Assembly (NCBI RefSeq): GCF_900166625.1
Contig: NZ_LT800499.1
Span: 310,001 to 374,000 of the forward strand
Direction of reading: 5' to 3'
DNA length: 64,000 bases
Origin: Halobacillus massiliensis
GTDB taxonomy: Bacteria > Bacillota > Bacilli > Bacillales > Halobacillaceae
The notes under the pieces are model-generated. The model saw only the letters and a list, made by a program, of their open reading frames with translations. It searched no databases and had not been told where the DNA came from. A program made the position numbers and the translations under genes. Shown here piece after piece: positions 44,233 through 53,476 of the stretch. How positions within the stretch are numbered: the stretch's first letter is position 1; each line of letters starts with the position of its first letter.

Positions 44233-46002
44233 CTAAAGTTCTTTCATCGTTTCATACGGCTGCAGCTCCCGGCATAGGTCATAACTTTCAAAAGGACAGC
44301 CTCTGTCCCAAATCCTTTCGATCACATTTTGAATCGTAAAATCAGAGGGTGAGAGGTGGTCAGTTAATTCACTCCAGAAAAGCGGTGTGGCTACACTAGC
44401 TTCATTTGTTGCTCTGGCTGAATAGGGAGCGATGATCGTCTTGCCTTCTGCGTGTTGAATATAATCGATATATAAACGATTCCCACGGTTCTTTTTTAAT
44501 CGTTCAGTCGTAAAGAAATCTGGTTTTTCTTTAACTAAAAGAGAGGTAAGCTTCTCGGTAAACTGTCTTGTTTCTTGATAAGTCAAACTGCCTTCCGTAA
44601 TAGGGATATGAATCTGCAGTCCCTTTCCTCCTGATGTTTTAACAAAGCTGTGGACCTCTAGTTTATCGAGGAGGTATTTGAGCAGCTGAGCGGCCAGGAC
44701 AGCAAGGGGAAAAGCTGAGCGGTCAGGCGGATCCAAATCGAAGACAATTTCATCCGGGTGCTCGGCTTCCGCCCGCTGAAAAGGCAGGTGAAGCTCTAAC
44801 GCCCCCTGATTTCCAAGCCATAGAAGCGGGGAGAGCTCATCTGCTCTCAGGGCTGTTTCTCCATCGCTCTGCTTCCATCCTTTCACATAATCAGGAGCAT
44901 ATTCAGGCAAATGCTTTTGGAAAAAAGACTCATCCCCTATACCGTGAGGATAGCGGATCACGGTCAGCTTTTTCTCTTTAAGAAAAGGCTTCATGTAAGG
45001 GAACACGTGCCTCAAATAAACTAAGTAATCTCTTTTCCGGATACCACCAGGCCATAACGGTTTATCTTCGTTCGTAAACTCAACATTTTCAGGAAGGAGA
45101 GCAAGATCCCACTTTAGTTTATCTACTGTACATTCACCAGGCTTTAAATCGAACCGAAAATTACTGAACAGCGGCTCCCTGAATTCGCTGTCTTCAACAC
45201 CAAGACAGTGAATATCCACTACTATACTGGGGGATAAGCGCCAGTTTTCCCCTTTCTCTTTAAAAAATGTCCTTAGCGTTTCTCCCTGTTCATTAGAAAG
45301 ACCATTTTTAAATCTCCCTAAAGGAACTTGTTTATCCTCAGCAAATATTTCGACAGTAAAATAATTATTTCCCGGGTAATATTCTGACAAAAACCCTGAA
45401 ACTGTTCGCCACAGTTTAATTTTCAACCAATGTTTCGACCTTTTGTTGTAAGTGTAGCTGCTATTATTTTTTTTAACGACAATGCCTTCACTTAAGTGCT
45501 CAAAAGCTGTTTCATATATTTCTGTCCAATTCTTAAAAGCTTGTACTTCTTGGATATGAGAATGGTTTACTGAGTTGATCACTTTTTTTAATAGTTTTTT
45601 TCTGTCGATGTAAGGTGTGCCAGTGCGATCATCCTGATAATAAAGAACATCAAACGCCATAAATGTTGCCGGACGTTTCAATGCAAGTCTATCTACTTTA
45701 TCCTTTCTTTTCGTACGTCCACGGATTTGGAGGTGTTCGAAATTGGCTTGAAATGGATTGTTTAAGATGACGAGCTCTCCATCAAGAATGAGCGGGAGAT
45801 CTGCAGGAGGTTCCATGTAATCAGGATTGGTGATCTCAGGGAACTGAGCCGTCAAATCCTTCCCGTTTCGACTCGTCAGCGTAATGCCTTTCTTTGTCCA
45901 CTCCAGAAGGACGCGAAAGCCATCGTATTTAATTTCATAACTCCATTCCTTAGATTTCGGAGCATTATCTGACAGGGTAGGCAGCATGGGGCGGTTAAAC
46001 AT
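44233..46002 (-). CDS. ligD: ATP-dependent DNA ligase D (ligase + polymerase domains)
   Basis: End-joining ligase acting with Ku. 589 residues. The N-terminal ligase domain holds the adenylated Lys25 in YEIKYDGFR, then SRNGKDLT, LDGELVI and GIVVKKNNSSY motifs and an OB fold to about 300. The C-terminal primase-polymerase domain (about 310-589) carries the metal-binding DLDP motif and SFVKTSGGKGLQIHIPI. The nuclease domain of mycobacterial LigD is absent, as in B. subtilis LigD. Divergent from ku with a 103-bp spacer. Confidence 0.95.
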   Translation of the reverse strand: MFNRPMLPTLSDNAPKSKEWSYEIKYDGFRVLLEWTKKGITLTSRNGKDLTAQFPEITNPDYMEPPADLPLILDGELVILNNPFQANFEHLQIRGRTKRKDKVDRLALKRPATFMAFDVLYYQDDRTGTPYIDRKKLLKKVINSVNHSHIQEVQAFKNWTEIYETAFEHLSEGIVVKKNNSSYTYNKRSKHWLKIKLWRTVSGFLSEYYPGNNYFTVEIFAEDKQVPLGRFKNGLSNEQGETLRTFFKEKGENWRLSPSIVVDIHCLGVEDSEFREPLFSNFRFDLKPGECTVDKLKWDLALLPENVEFTNEDKPLWPGGIRKRDYLVYLRHVFPYMKPFLKEKKLTVIRYPHGIGDESFFQKHLPEYAPDYVKGWKQSDGETALRADELSPLLWLGNQGALELHLPFQRAEAEHPDEIVFDLDPPDRSAFPLAVLAAQLLKYLLDKLEVHSFVKTSGGKGLQIHIPITEGSLTYQETRQFTEKLTSLLVKEKPDFFTTERLKKNRGNRLYIDYIQHAEGKTIIAPYSARATNEASVATPLFWSELTDHLSPSDFTIQNVIERIWDRGCPFESYDLCRELQPYETMKEL

Positions 46003-46105
46003 TTCTACTCACCTTCTTTTTGTACGGTTAGTTTGACGCATACATGCCTGAATTAGTCATAAAAAATAGAAGAAGGCACATCCTAACCAAAAAGGAGTGT
46101 CGAAT

Positions 46106-46951
46106 ATGCATACAATGTGGAAAGGAACGATCAGCTTTGGTCTTGTAAATATTCCAGTGAAACTGCATGCAGCCACAGACAATAAAGACGTGAAGCTGAG
46201 ACAGCTGCATGATGAATGTAAGTCCCCGATTGAATACAAAAAAAGATGCCCGGTGTGTGAAAAAGAAGTGGCGAATGAAGAAATTGTGAAAGCATATGAA
46301 TATACGAAAAATAAATTTGTCGTCCTGGATCCAGAAGATTTAGAGAACCTAAAGCGGGAGCAGGAGGATAAATCGGTTGAAATATTAGATTTTGTAAAGC
46401 TTGAAGAAATTGATCCCATCTATTTCGACCGCAGTTATTACTTATCCCCGAATGAAGGCGGCACAAAAGCTTACGGATTGTTAAGGCAGGCTTTAAAGGA
46501 TACAGGTAAAATTGGTGTAGCTAAAATTATTATCCGCTCGAAAGAACAGCTGGCGATTCTTCGTGTGTATGATAATACGCTCATTATGGAAACCATTCAT
46601 TTTCCGGATGAGGTAAGGAATGCTTCAGACGTACCTAATGTACCTGAAGAAACAGACTTAAGTAAAAAAGAAATCAGTACGGCTATCTCACTGATTGACC
46701 AGCTTACAGAGGAATTTAAACCTGAAAAGTATACGGATGAATACCGTGAAGCTTTATTAGAGCTAATTGAAGCGAAGCGAAACAATGAAAAGGTTACAAC
46801 TGCCAAGACAAAACCTCAGCCAGCAAATGTAACAAACTTGATGGAAGCTTTAGAAAGATCATTGGAAGAAACGAAAGAATCGAAAAAAGTGGCACCGAAG
46901 AAAAAGACAGCCGCCAAAAAGAAAACGACCAGCAAGAAAAAAACGTCTTAA
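46106..46951 (+). CDS. ku: Ku DNA end-binding protein
   Basis: Binds double-strand ends and recruits LigD. The ATG with AAAGGAG eight bases upstream gives 281 residues starting MHTMWKGTISFGLVNIPVKL, the family's standard N-terminus; an in-frame GTG at 46097 overlaps the ribosome site. A zinc-like cysteine trio (C..CPVC) lies near 35-50. The tail is lysine-rich (KKKTAAKKKTTSKKK), usual in bacterial Ku for DNA binding. Confidence 0.95.
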   Translation: MHTMWKGTISFGLVNIPVKLHAATDNKDVKLRQLHDECKSPIEYKKRCPVCEKEVANEEIVKAYEYTKNKFVVLDPEDLENLKREQEDKSVEILDFVKLEEIDPIYFDRSYYLSPNEGGTKAYGLLRQALKDTGKIGVAKIIIRSKEQLAILRVYDNTLIMETIHFPDEVRNASDVPNVPEETDLSKKEISTAISLIDQLTEEFKPEKYTDEYREALLELIEAKRNNEKVTTAKTKPQPANVTNLMEALERSLEETKESKKVAPKKKTAAKKKTTSKKKTS

Positions 46952-46987
46952 ATCCCTATTATGAAGCCATTTGTCGAACAATAACCC

Positions 46988-47016
46988 TGTCTAAAACCGC
47001 GAATTTGTAGTATAAT
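46988..47016 (+). promoter_or_regulatory. Probable promoter of the Fic module
   Basis: TGTCTA, 17 bases, TATAAT, 35 bases before the antitoxin start. Confidence 0.5.
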
Positions 47017-47050
47017 AATAATAGACTAATTTGGTCGGAGGGTTGTTTTG

Positions 47051-47230
47051 ATGAGGTTTCGTACAAACGAGCAGGCTGAAAGCTTAATCCATTCTGCTAA
47101 AGCTTCTATGGCTATTGAAGGTCTTCAGTTGACGAAAAAGGAAGAAAGCCTTGTAAAGAAACGCTTAACAGGCTCGATCACTGAAAAGGAGTTTTTAAAG
47201 CGAGCATTGGAATTAGCCCGTCATGCCTGA
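47051..47230 (+). CDS. Class I Fic antitoxin (VbhA-like)
   Basis: 59-residue helical protein. The inhibitory motif [S/T]xxxE[G/N] is present as SMAIEG at residues 19-24; its Glu would block ATP binding in the Fic active site. GGAGGG lies eight bases before the ATG. The gene overlaps the toxin by 8 bp (ATGCCTGA), the usual coupling of antitoxin and toxin. Confidence 0.85.
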   Translation: MRFRTNEQAESLIHSAKASMAIEGLQLTKKEESLVKKRLTGSITEKEFLKRALELARHA

Positions 47231-47810
47231 GTCCAGGTATGGAAGCGGCAAATCACGATATTGCTATGAAGGAACATCCATTCTTATCAATAATTATGAT
47301 ATAAAAGATGATCGTCAGCTCCAGAGTATGGAAAACATACTTTCAGCCCAGCGGCTGTCCGAACTGCAGGAAAAACCGGTGGAAGGGGAGTTCGATCTCC
47401 GGCATTTACAGCGGATACATGAATGCTTATTTAAAGGCTTGTATCCATTTGCCGGGGAGCTTCGAACTGAAAATATAACGAAGGGCGGTTTTTCTTTCGC
47501 CCAGGCCCAATTTATCAGGGAAGCTGCAGACCCCATTTTTTCTGAACTGCTTGAGGAAGACTGGGAGCATATGAACCGTGAAAAGCTGGCCGGTCGATTA
47601 GCATATTACATGGCAGAGATTAACGTGCTGCATCCATTTCGCGAGGGGAATGGAAGAAGCTTAAGGGAATTTGCCCGCTGTCTTGCTTTAGAAGCGGGAT
47701 TCTCACTGGACTGGTCTGCTGTACCGCGTGAAGAAGTATTTGAAGCAAGCGTTGATTCTGTTCCAAACAGGCTTGAGAGCGTTATACACCGATCGTTAAG
47801 CCGTAAATAA
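47223..47810 (+). CDS. Fic-domain AMP-transferase (toxin)
   Basis: 195 residues; transfers AMP (or another nucleotide group) to a hydroxyl of a target protein. The full active-site loop HPFREGNGRSLREF (His137 to Phe150) matches HPFx[D/E]GNGRxxR, so it is predicted active. The flap region is KGGFSFAQAQFI near 87. Together with the upstream antitoxin it is a class I Fic toxin-antitoxin pair. The target is not known; related toxins hit gyrase and topoisomerase IV. Confidence 0.9.
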   Translation: MPESRYGSGKSRYCYEGTSILINNYDIKDDRQLQSMENILSAQRLSELQEKPVEGEFDLRHLQRIHECLFKGLYPFAGELRTENITKGGFSFAQAQFIREAADPIFSELLEEDWEHMNREKLAGRLAYYMAEINVLHPFREGNGRSLREFARCLALEAGFSLDWSAVPREEVFEASVDSVPNRLESVIHRSLSRK

Positions 47811-47845
47811 GAAGAGGTCGTACTTTATCGTGCGGTCTTCTTTTT
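47811..47845 (+). terminator. Terminator after the Fic gene
   Basis: GAAGA / TCTTC with an inner CGTAC / GTGCG stem, then seven T residues. Confidence 0.65.
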
Positions 47846-47890
47846 TTATATGTTTTTATCAGAATAATCAGAACTGAGGAGGTTCATATT

Positions 47891-48844
47891 ATGTCGATTA
47901 CACTACGCGAGATATGGAAGGCTAAGAAACGGATTGATCCAATCATTGAACGGACACCGCTTATATATTCGGAGGCTCTTTCGTTGAAAACTGGAAATCA
48001 TATCCACCTCAAGCTGGAAAACTATCAGCCGACAGGCGCTTTTAAACTAAGAGGTGCAGCTAACAAGATTCTCTCGCTTTCTGATGAAGAAAAAGCAAAA
48101 GGAGTAGCAACCTTCTCTACCGGTAACCACGGAATAGCCGTATCCTATGTTGCTAAACAGCTTGGGATAAGAGCTGTCGTTTTTATATCAAATCGAGTGC
48201 CGAAGGAGAAAGTAAACAGGCTGAAGAGACTTGGGGCCGAGGTGGTCATTGTTGGAGAGAATCAAGATGATGCGGAAGCCGAGTGCTATGAACTTGAAAG
48301 AAAAGAAGGGGTAACTGTTATAAAACCGTTTGATGATCCTTATGTTATTTCAGGGCAGGGGACCATTGGACTTGAAATAATGGAACAATGCCCGGAAGTA
48401 GAGGAAGTGATTATTCCGTTATCAGGTGGAGGACTGTTGTCCGGAATTGCTTATACACTCAAAGAGATGGTACCTGAAATTATAATCCAGGGTGTATCTA
48501 TGGAAGGGTCTGCGGTCATGAATGAAAGCTTAAAGCAGGGAGCTCCAGTAGTGATGAAAGAGTCCGCTACATTAGCCGACAGCCTGCTTGGGGGCCTAGG
48601 TCCGAATAATGATTATACGTTCACCTTAACGAGGGATTATATCGATGAAAGTGTTCTTGTATCGGAAGAATTAATAAAAAAAGGAATGGTTTTTATGATG
48701 GAATATCATAAAATGATCGTAGAAGGAGCTGCAGCCGTCGGGGTGAGCCATGCGCTTAACCAAGATGATCAAAGAGGCAGACATATTGTCATCTTGATCA
48801 GCGGCAATAATGTCGATCATCAGGCCATTTGCGATTTGTTATAA
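47891..48844 (+). CDS. PLP-dependent threonine dehydratase family protein (EutB-like)
   Basis: 317 residues of fold-type II PLP enzymes. Lys52 in GAFKLRGAANK is the Schiff-base lysine, FSTGNHGIAVSYVAKQLG binds substrate, LSGGGLLSG the phosphate, and ISGNN closes the site. It lacks the ACT domain of biosynthetic IlvA. The C-terminal EYHKMIVEGAAAVGV pattern is like EutB, the hydroxyectoine-degradation dehydratase, and a PucR regulator follows. Catabolic threonine/serine dehydratase is the alternative. AGGAGG precedes the ATG. Confidence 0.8.
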   Translation: MSITLREIWKAKKRIDPIIERTPLIYSEALSLKTGNHIHLKLENYQPTGAFKLRGAANKILSLSDEEKAKGVATFSTGNHGIAVSYVAKQLGIRAVVFISNRVPKEKVNRLKRLGAEVVIVGENQDDAEAECYELERKEGVTVIKPFDDPYVISGQGTIGLEIMEQCPEVEEVIIPLSGGGLLSGIAYTLKEMVPEIIIQGVSMEGSAVMNESLKQGAPVVMKESATLADSLLGGLGPNNDYTFTLTRDYIDESVLVSEELIKKGMVFMMEYHKMIVEGAAAVGVSHALNQDDQRGRHIVILISGNNVDHQAICDLL

Positions 48845-48869
48845 ATTCAATCGGTGGGGGGGCAGTAAC

Positions 48870-50558
48870 ATGGGAATGCAAGTAAGAGAGGTTTTACAGC
48901 TGCCTGTAATGGCGCCGGCAAAGATTTTATCAGGAAATCATCTGCTTAGCGAAAGAGAAATAGAATGGATATCCGTTATTGAAACGCCAGTCGAGAATTT
49001 TGTGAGAAAAAATGAATTCGTATTAAGTACAGGCATAGGATGCAGTGATGACCCTGAGGCGCTTGAAGATTACGTGAAAGATGTCATTGATTCGGGGGCT
49101 TCAGCTTTGGCATTTGCCACAGGCCGCCACCTTTTTAAGATTCCGGACAGAGTATTGAAAGCTGCTGAGGAGCAGCAGTTTATAGTACTGGAACTGCCAT
49201 GGGAAGTCCGCTTTGGGGATGTGCTTCATGATGTATTATCAGAAATTAATGAGAAGAAACAACTGGAGCAAAAGCAGGCAGAACAAATCAGGCAGGAGCT
49301 CATCAACTGTGTACTGAATGGAAAAGGTCTTCAGGAAATTATGAAAATCGTTTATGAGAATACTAATATTCCTGTCGCGATCAGCGATCATAATAAAATT
49401 GTCCGAGCTAATTATTATTTTAAACGACATATGATTGATGTGTTGAACGGAGATGCGGAAGGTGAGTATAAACTTCTGCCTTCAGAAGAAACACCTTTTA
49501 AAGATCATCCACTCTATCACTATATCGAAGAGTTTCAAATCGGAGAAGACCGCTGCTATCAGCTGACGATTTTATCCAATTATAAAAAGCAGGGATACCT
49601 GCTTTTTAAACCAGAAACAACGGGTGAGCTGACATGGTCTAATTTAAATATTTTAGAACATGCTCTTACGGCCTGTGCTTTGTATTTTGTAAAAGAAAAT
49701 GCGATTGAAATGACGGAAATTCGTCTTAAAGACAATTTTCTGCTTGATTTAGCTAAAAAAGATATTGAGATGGATAAACAGCTTCAGTCGAAAGCGCAGC
49801 TGCTTGGATATGACTTAAGCAAGCCTTATATTTGCCTTGTCGGTGAGATTCGCTTTTCAAAAGCAGCCGATGATTTAATTAAAGGATCGGAGCATTCCGT
49901 TTTGTCTTCCTCTATGCACAGCCGTAACTACTATATTCAAAAAGAAGTAGCACATGCGGGAGATGTGCTGAAAAGAAGAACAATGGCGACTTTTGAAGAT
50001 GGAGAGGTCATCGTCTTTTTAGAAGCTGATAACAGCAGCTCCTATGTTGAAACTGCTAATCAATTTCTTGATTTAGTGGAGCGGCGATTGAATGAATTGT
50101 TGGCGGGTCTTAATATTTCCTGGGGAATATCGATGAATAAAGACGGAATTTATACTTTTAACAAAAGCTATAATGAAGCAGTTACTGCATTTAACATCGG
50201 CCGTCAGCAACATGAGCTGGGTGAACGAACGTTTTTCAGCGACACGCGTATGAATCGGCTGCTTATGGCTTTAAGTCATGAGAAGGAAATTGAAGAAATT
50301 GTTAAAAATACGCTTCATAAGCTAATTGAATATGACCAGAAACGGCAAACCGATTTGATTCATACGTTTATTGTTTATAACAAATACAACAGCAATGTCA
50401 GCCAGACAGCGCGTGCGTTAAACCTGCACCGTCAATCGCTGCTCCACAGGCTGCGTAACATCGAACAGCTGACAGGGCTCTCGCTTTTAAATGCGGATGA
50501 TATGTTTCTGCTTGAGCTTAGTGTAAGACTTTGGATGCTGAAGAAAGTGGAAAATTAG
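48870..50558 (+). CDS. PucR-family transcriptional regulator
   Basis: 562 residues from the ATG after GGGGGGC. N-terminal PucR ligand domain (about 1-130: VREVLQLPVM, KNEFVLSTGIGCSDD), a central coiled and GGDEF-like CdaR region (about 290-420), and a C-terminal helix-turn-helix (NSNVSQTARALNLHRQSLLH). PucR proteins regulate catabolism of purines, amino acids or ectoines. Twenty-five bases separate it from the dehydratase gene, which it likely controls. Confidence 0.88.
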   Translation: MGMQVREVLQLPVMAPAKILSGNHLLSEREIEWISVIETPVENFVRKNEFVLSTGIGCSDDPEALEDYVKDVIDSGASALAFATGRHLFKIPDRVLKAAEEQQFIVLELPWEVRFGDVLHDVLSEINEKKQLEQKQAEQIRQELINCVLNGKGLQEIMKIVYENTNIPVAISDHNKIVRANYYFKRHMIDVLNGDAEGEYKLLPSEETPFKDHPLYHYIEEFQIGEDRCYQLTILSNYKKQGYLLFKPETTGELTWSNLNILEHALTACALYFVKENAIEMTEIRLKDNFLLDLAKKDIEMDKQLQSKAQLLGYDLSKPYICLVGEIRFSKAADDLIKGSEHSVLSSSMHSRNYYIQKEVAHAGDVLKRRTMATFEDGEVIVFLEADNSSSYVETANQFLDLVERRLNELLAGLNISWGISMNKDGIYTFNKSYNEAVTAFNIGRQQHELGERTFFSDTRMNRLLMALSHEKEIEEIVKNTLHKLIEYDQKRQTDLIHTFIVYNKYNSNVSQTARALNLHRQSLLHRLRNIEQLTGLSLLNADDMFLLELSVRLWMLKKVEN

Positions 50559-50567
50559 AGCAAAGAT

Positions 50568-50614
50568 AGGGGATGTCCTGTAGTCTTTGAAAGACTGTAA
50601 GGATAGCCCCTTTT
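50568..50614. terminator. Terminator after the PucR regulator
   Basis: AGGGGATGTCCT pairs imperfectly with AGGATAGCCCCT around an inner GTCTTT/AAAGAC hairpin, then TTTT. Convergent genes flank it. Confidence 0.8.
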
Positions 50615-50620
50615 AAGCTC

Positions 50621-51124
50621 TTAGCCTTCGAAATTTCGATCGGGAACCATGACTTTCTCTGTTCCGCTTTCCGTAACGGTGGAGCGCATTTTGATCACCC
50701 ATTGGTCCTGATCTTTATCATAAGTCATACTTTCAACAGCAAGGGCATTGCCGCGGTCTACCTCAGACAAGGCACTGGCAAGAGCCTGATTTTCATTTAA
50801 GTCGGCACCTTCTGTATCTTCAGGTTCCTGGACACTGACTTCCCCGGCTTCTGCCTGCATTGGATAAGATTCGGCAACAGGGCCGTCTATAGTGACTTCG
50901 ACAAATTTACCAAGCCACATGTCCTTTTCGACCCCTGTAATCCAAATCGGTGAGCCCCCGTTATTTTCAATTTTATCTACAACGAGGATACTGTTTTCCT
51001 GCTGATCCATAACATATCCAGAAAAGGTGTCGTTATCCGGCTGTTTATCTGCAGGCTCTTCTGTTCCTTCCTGACTGCTGCACCCAACAATAAGTAAGAG
51101 CAATAGTAATCCCCATTTTTTCAT
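50621..51124 (-). CDS. DUF3221 lipoprotein
   Basis: 167-residue secreted lipoprotein. The signal peptide is KKWGLLLLLLIVGC with the lipobox cysteine at 15. The domain pattern FSGYVMDQQENSILVVDK, KDMWLGKFVEVTIDGPVAES fits DUF3221 (YobA-type). A linker rich in Glu leads to a C-terminal beta region (DQWVIKMRSTV). Role unknown; such proteins sit on the outer membrane face of the cell. Confidence 0.83.
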   Translation of the reverse strand: MKKWGLLLLLLIVGCSSQEGTEEPADKQPDNDTFSGYVMDQQENSILVVDKIENNGGSPIWITGVEKDMWLGKFVEVTIDGPVAESYPMQAEAGEVSVQEPEDTEGADLNENQALASALSEVDRGNALAVESMTYDKDQDQWVIKMRSTVTESGTEKVMVPDRNFEG

Positions 51125-51270
51125 TGTGCAGACTCCTTTATAAAAATCTGGTGAAACAATTTAGACTTTACACCCATTTTAAAGCTCTTTCACAAAATGT
51201 TACACCTTATTTCATGACAAATCAAAGAACCTTTGATAAGATATTACCATCCAATTGAATATTTTTTAAA

Positions 51271-51363
51271 CTACTAGGGGGGCCCAACTTGGGCTGAGAG
51301 GAAAGCAATTCTTTCCGACTCTTATGCACCTGATCTGGTTAATACCAGCGGAGGGAAGTAGTG
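51271..51363 (+). promoter_or_regulatory. TPP riboswitch
   Basis: The thi-box consensus is clear: GGGCTGAGA on the 5' side, then ACTCTTATGCACCTGATCTG, GTTAATACCAGCGGAGGGAAG, closed by the P1 stem CTACT / AGTAG. It would shut off the thiW operon when thiamine pyrophosphate is high. A weak promoter TTGATA-N17-TGAATA (51233-51261) lies just upstream. Confidence 0.97.
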
Positions 51364-51389
51364 ACGTAACTGTCTATTACTTATACATA

Positions 51390-51419
51390 AGCCAGCTCCT
51401 CTAGAGAAGCTGGCTTTTT
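51390..51419 (+). terminator. Riboswitch-controlled terminator
   Basis: AGCCAGCT / AGCTGGCT hairpin with TTTTT 27 bases after the aptamer and before thiW: a transcriptional attenuator. Confidence 0.88.
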
Positions 51420-51470
51420 CTGCTTTCTCCTTTAGAATTCTTACCCCCTTATAGAGAAGGGAGGATGTAA

Positions 51471-51965
51471 ATGAGCCGCACTCGTTTATTAACGACGATG
51501 GCTGTATTCGTGGCGATAGGCACATTTAGTGCTCAGTTGATATGGTTTCCGGCAGGGATCGCCAAAGCTTATCCGGTACAGCATGCGGTAAACGTTATGG
51601 CTGCCATCACCTTAGGACCGATCCCCGCTGTCAGCATAGCGTTTACGATTGGTTTACTGAGAAACCTGCTGGGCCTGGGAACACTGCTTGCTTTTCCAGG
51701 AGGCATGGTGGGAGCCTTGCTTGCCGGATGTTTTTACAAGTGGCTAAAACGGAAAGGAGCCGCACCTGTAGGGGAAGTTATCGGTTCAGGAGTGATAGGT
51801 GCCCTGTTTGCTGTCCCTTTTGCACAAGTATTAATGGGAAGTCCTGCAGGTGCCTTTGCTTTTGTTCCATCGTTTCTAATCAGCAGCATCAGCGGATCAC
51901 TGCTTGGGTGGTTCGTCACATTAAAAATATTGAAAACGGCAAAAATTCCACAGCTTTCACACTAA
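51471..51965 (+). CDS. thiW: ThiW, ECF S-component for the thiazole precursor
   Basis: 164-residue membrane protein with 5-6 helices; substrate-binding subunit of an ECF transporter, predicted for hydroxyethylthiazole. Family features are AYPVQHAVNVMAAITLGP and RNLLGLGTLLAFPGGM. It is the first gene after the TPP riboswitch. GGAGG seven bases before the ATG. The thiazole kinase gene thiM in the same operon supports this substrate. Confidence 0.9.
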   Translation: MSRTRLLTTMAVFVAIGTFSAQLIWFPAGIAKAYPVQHAVNVMAAITLGPIPAVSIAFTIGLLRNLLGLGTLLAFPGGMVGALLAGCFYKWLKRKGAAPVGEVIGSGVIGALFAVPFAQVLMGSPAGAFAFVPSFLISSISGSLLGWFVTLKILKTAKIPQLSH

Positions 51966-51980
51966 AAGGAGGAGAATTGT

Positions 51981-52670
51981 ATGAGTTTTACAGAAGATCT
52001 CAGAAGGGAAAACAATGATATATTCGAAGCGATTTTTCAGCACCCGTTTGTTGATGGAATTGGTAAAGGAGAAGTACCTGATGAGTCCATTTCCCATTAC
52101 ATTAAAGCCGATTATGAATATTTGAATGCTTTTATGCGTATCTACGGCATTGGAATTTCTAAGTCGGCAGATCGTAAAGACATTGAATACTTTAATGAAC
52201 AGATTTCTTTCACATTGGATAGTGAAACACATCCTCATCAAAATTTTTGCAAAGTAATAGGCGTGGGATATGACGAGCTTCACGGATATCCGCTCCCGCC
52301 GACAGCTGACCATTATGTAAAGCATATGGAGCATCACGCTTTAAACGGCAGCTTAGGAGAACTTATTGCAGCTGTCCTGCCCTGTCCGTGGACTTACCTT
52401 GAAATAGGGCAGCATCTCATGGAAAAGTACCAACCCTCTAAAGAGCATAAATTTTACCCATGGATTAAATTTTACGCAGACTTAGAATTTGAAACATTAT
52501 CTGAAAATATGTGCAGACGCCTCGATGAACTGGCCGAACAAGCTTCAGAAACTGATCGTGAACGGATGAAAGAAGCATTTCGTAAAAGCTGCCAGCTTGA
52601 GTGGAAATTCTGGGACATGGCTTTCACTTGTGAAGAATGGCCGGAAGGTAAAGAGGTGAACATTCGATGA
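51981..52670 (+). CDS. tenA: Aminopyrimidine aminohydrolase (TenA, thiaminase II)
   Basis: 229 residues; salvages the pyrimidine from degraded thiamine. Asp44 (IKADYEYL) and Cys135 (AAVLPCPWTYL) fall at exactly the catalytic positions of B. subtilis TenA. AAAGGAGGAG precedes the ATG. It overlaps thiD by 4 bp. Confidence 0.96.
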   Translation: MSFTEDLRRENNDIFEAIFQHPFVDGIGKGEVPDESISHYIKADYEYLNAFMRIYGIGISKSADRKDIEYFNEQISFTLDSETHPHQNFCKVIGVGYDELHGYPLPPTADHYVKHMEHHALNGSLGELIAAVLPCPWTYLEIGQHLMEKYQPSKEHKFYPWIKFYADLEFETLSENMCRRLDELAEQASETDRERMKEAFRKSCQLEWKFWDMAFTCEEWPEGKEVNIR

Positions 52671-53476
52671 AACGCGTATCTACAGCATTAACTATTGCAG
52701 GAACGGATCCAAGTGGAGGGGCCGGCATTCAGGCTGATTTAAAAACGTTTCAGGAACTTCAAAGCTATGGAATGAGTGTTATAACTTCTGTCGTTTCGCA
52801 GAATACAACAGGTGTTAAGGATGTCCATCACCTGCCTGCAGATTTTATAAAAAGCCAACTTAAAGCTGTTTCTGATGATATTGCGATAGATGGATTTAAA
52901 ACAGGAATGATCGCCACCAATGAAATGATGAAAGTCATCGCTGATTGGATTCCACAAACGTCAGCTCCTTATGTAATGGATCCTGTTATGGTAGCCACAA
53001 GCGGTGATTCTCTTATCGATGAAGAGGCAAGAAGCCTGTTGAAAGAACACCTGCTTCCTCTTACTTCATTAGTAACACCCAATATACCAGAAGCAGAATT
53101 TTTACTGTGTGTGAAAATAAAAAACACAGAAGATATGAAATTTGCAGCAGAAGAGATTTGTAAAAGATTCCAGGCAGGTGCTGCTTTAGTCAAAGGAGGA
53201 CACTTAGAAGGGGAAGCCGTGGACTATTTATTTGACGGGTCTAATATGCATACCTTCTCAAGTGAACGGATTGAGACAAAAAACACCCATGGAACAGGGT
53301 GTACCTACAGTGCAGCTATTACAGCTTATCTAGGTCAGGGGGTGCCGCTTCCACTGGCTGTTGAAAAATCAAAACAGTTTGTAACGGAAGCGATACGCTA
53401 TTCATTTAATCTTGGAAAAGGAAACGGTCCAACCAACCATTTTGCAAGCAGGGAGGGAGTAAAAGATGACAATTAA
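52667..53476 (+). CDS. thiD: Hydroxymethylpyrimidine (phosphate) kinase
   Basis: 269-residue ribokinase-fold enzyme phosphorylating HMP to HMP-PP. DPSGGAGIQADLKTF at the N-terminus, DPVMVATSGDSL and the C-terminal anion hole THGTGCTYSAA are all present. Overlaps tenA by 4 bp and thiM by 11 bp, so translation is coupled. Confidence 0.96.
   Translation: MKRVSTALTIAGTDPSGGAGIQADLKTFQELQSYGMSVITSVVSQNTTGVKDVHHLPADFIKSQLKAVSDDIAIDGFKTGMIATNEMMKVIADWIPQTSAPYVMDPVMVATSGDSLIDEEARSLLKEHLLPLTSLVTPNIPEAEFLLCVKIKNTEDMKFAAEEICKRFQAGAALVKGGHLEGEAVDYLFDGSNMHTFSSERIETKNTHGTGCTYSAAITAYLGQGVPLPLAVEKSKQFVTEAIRYSFNLGKGNGPTNHFASREGVKDDN

Noticed and set aside
46003-46105. Sigma-G promoters for ligD and ku, as in B. 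subtilis
   Set aside because: A CATACA-like -10 is present, but no matching TGAATA-type -35 at correct spacing could be found on either strand.
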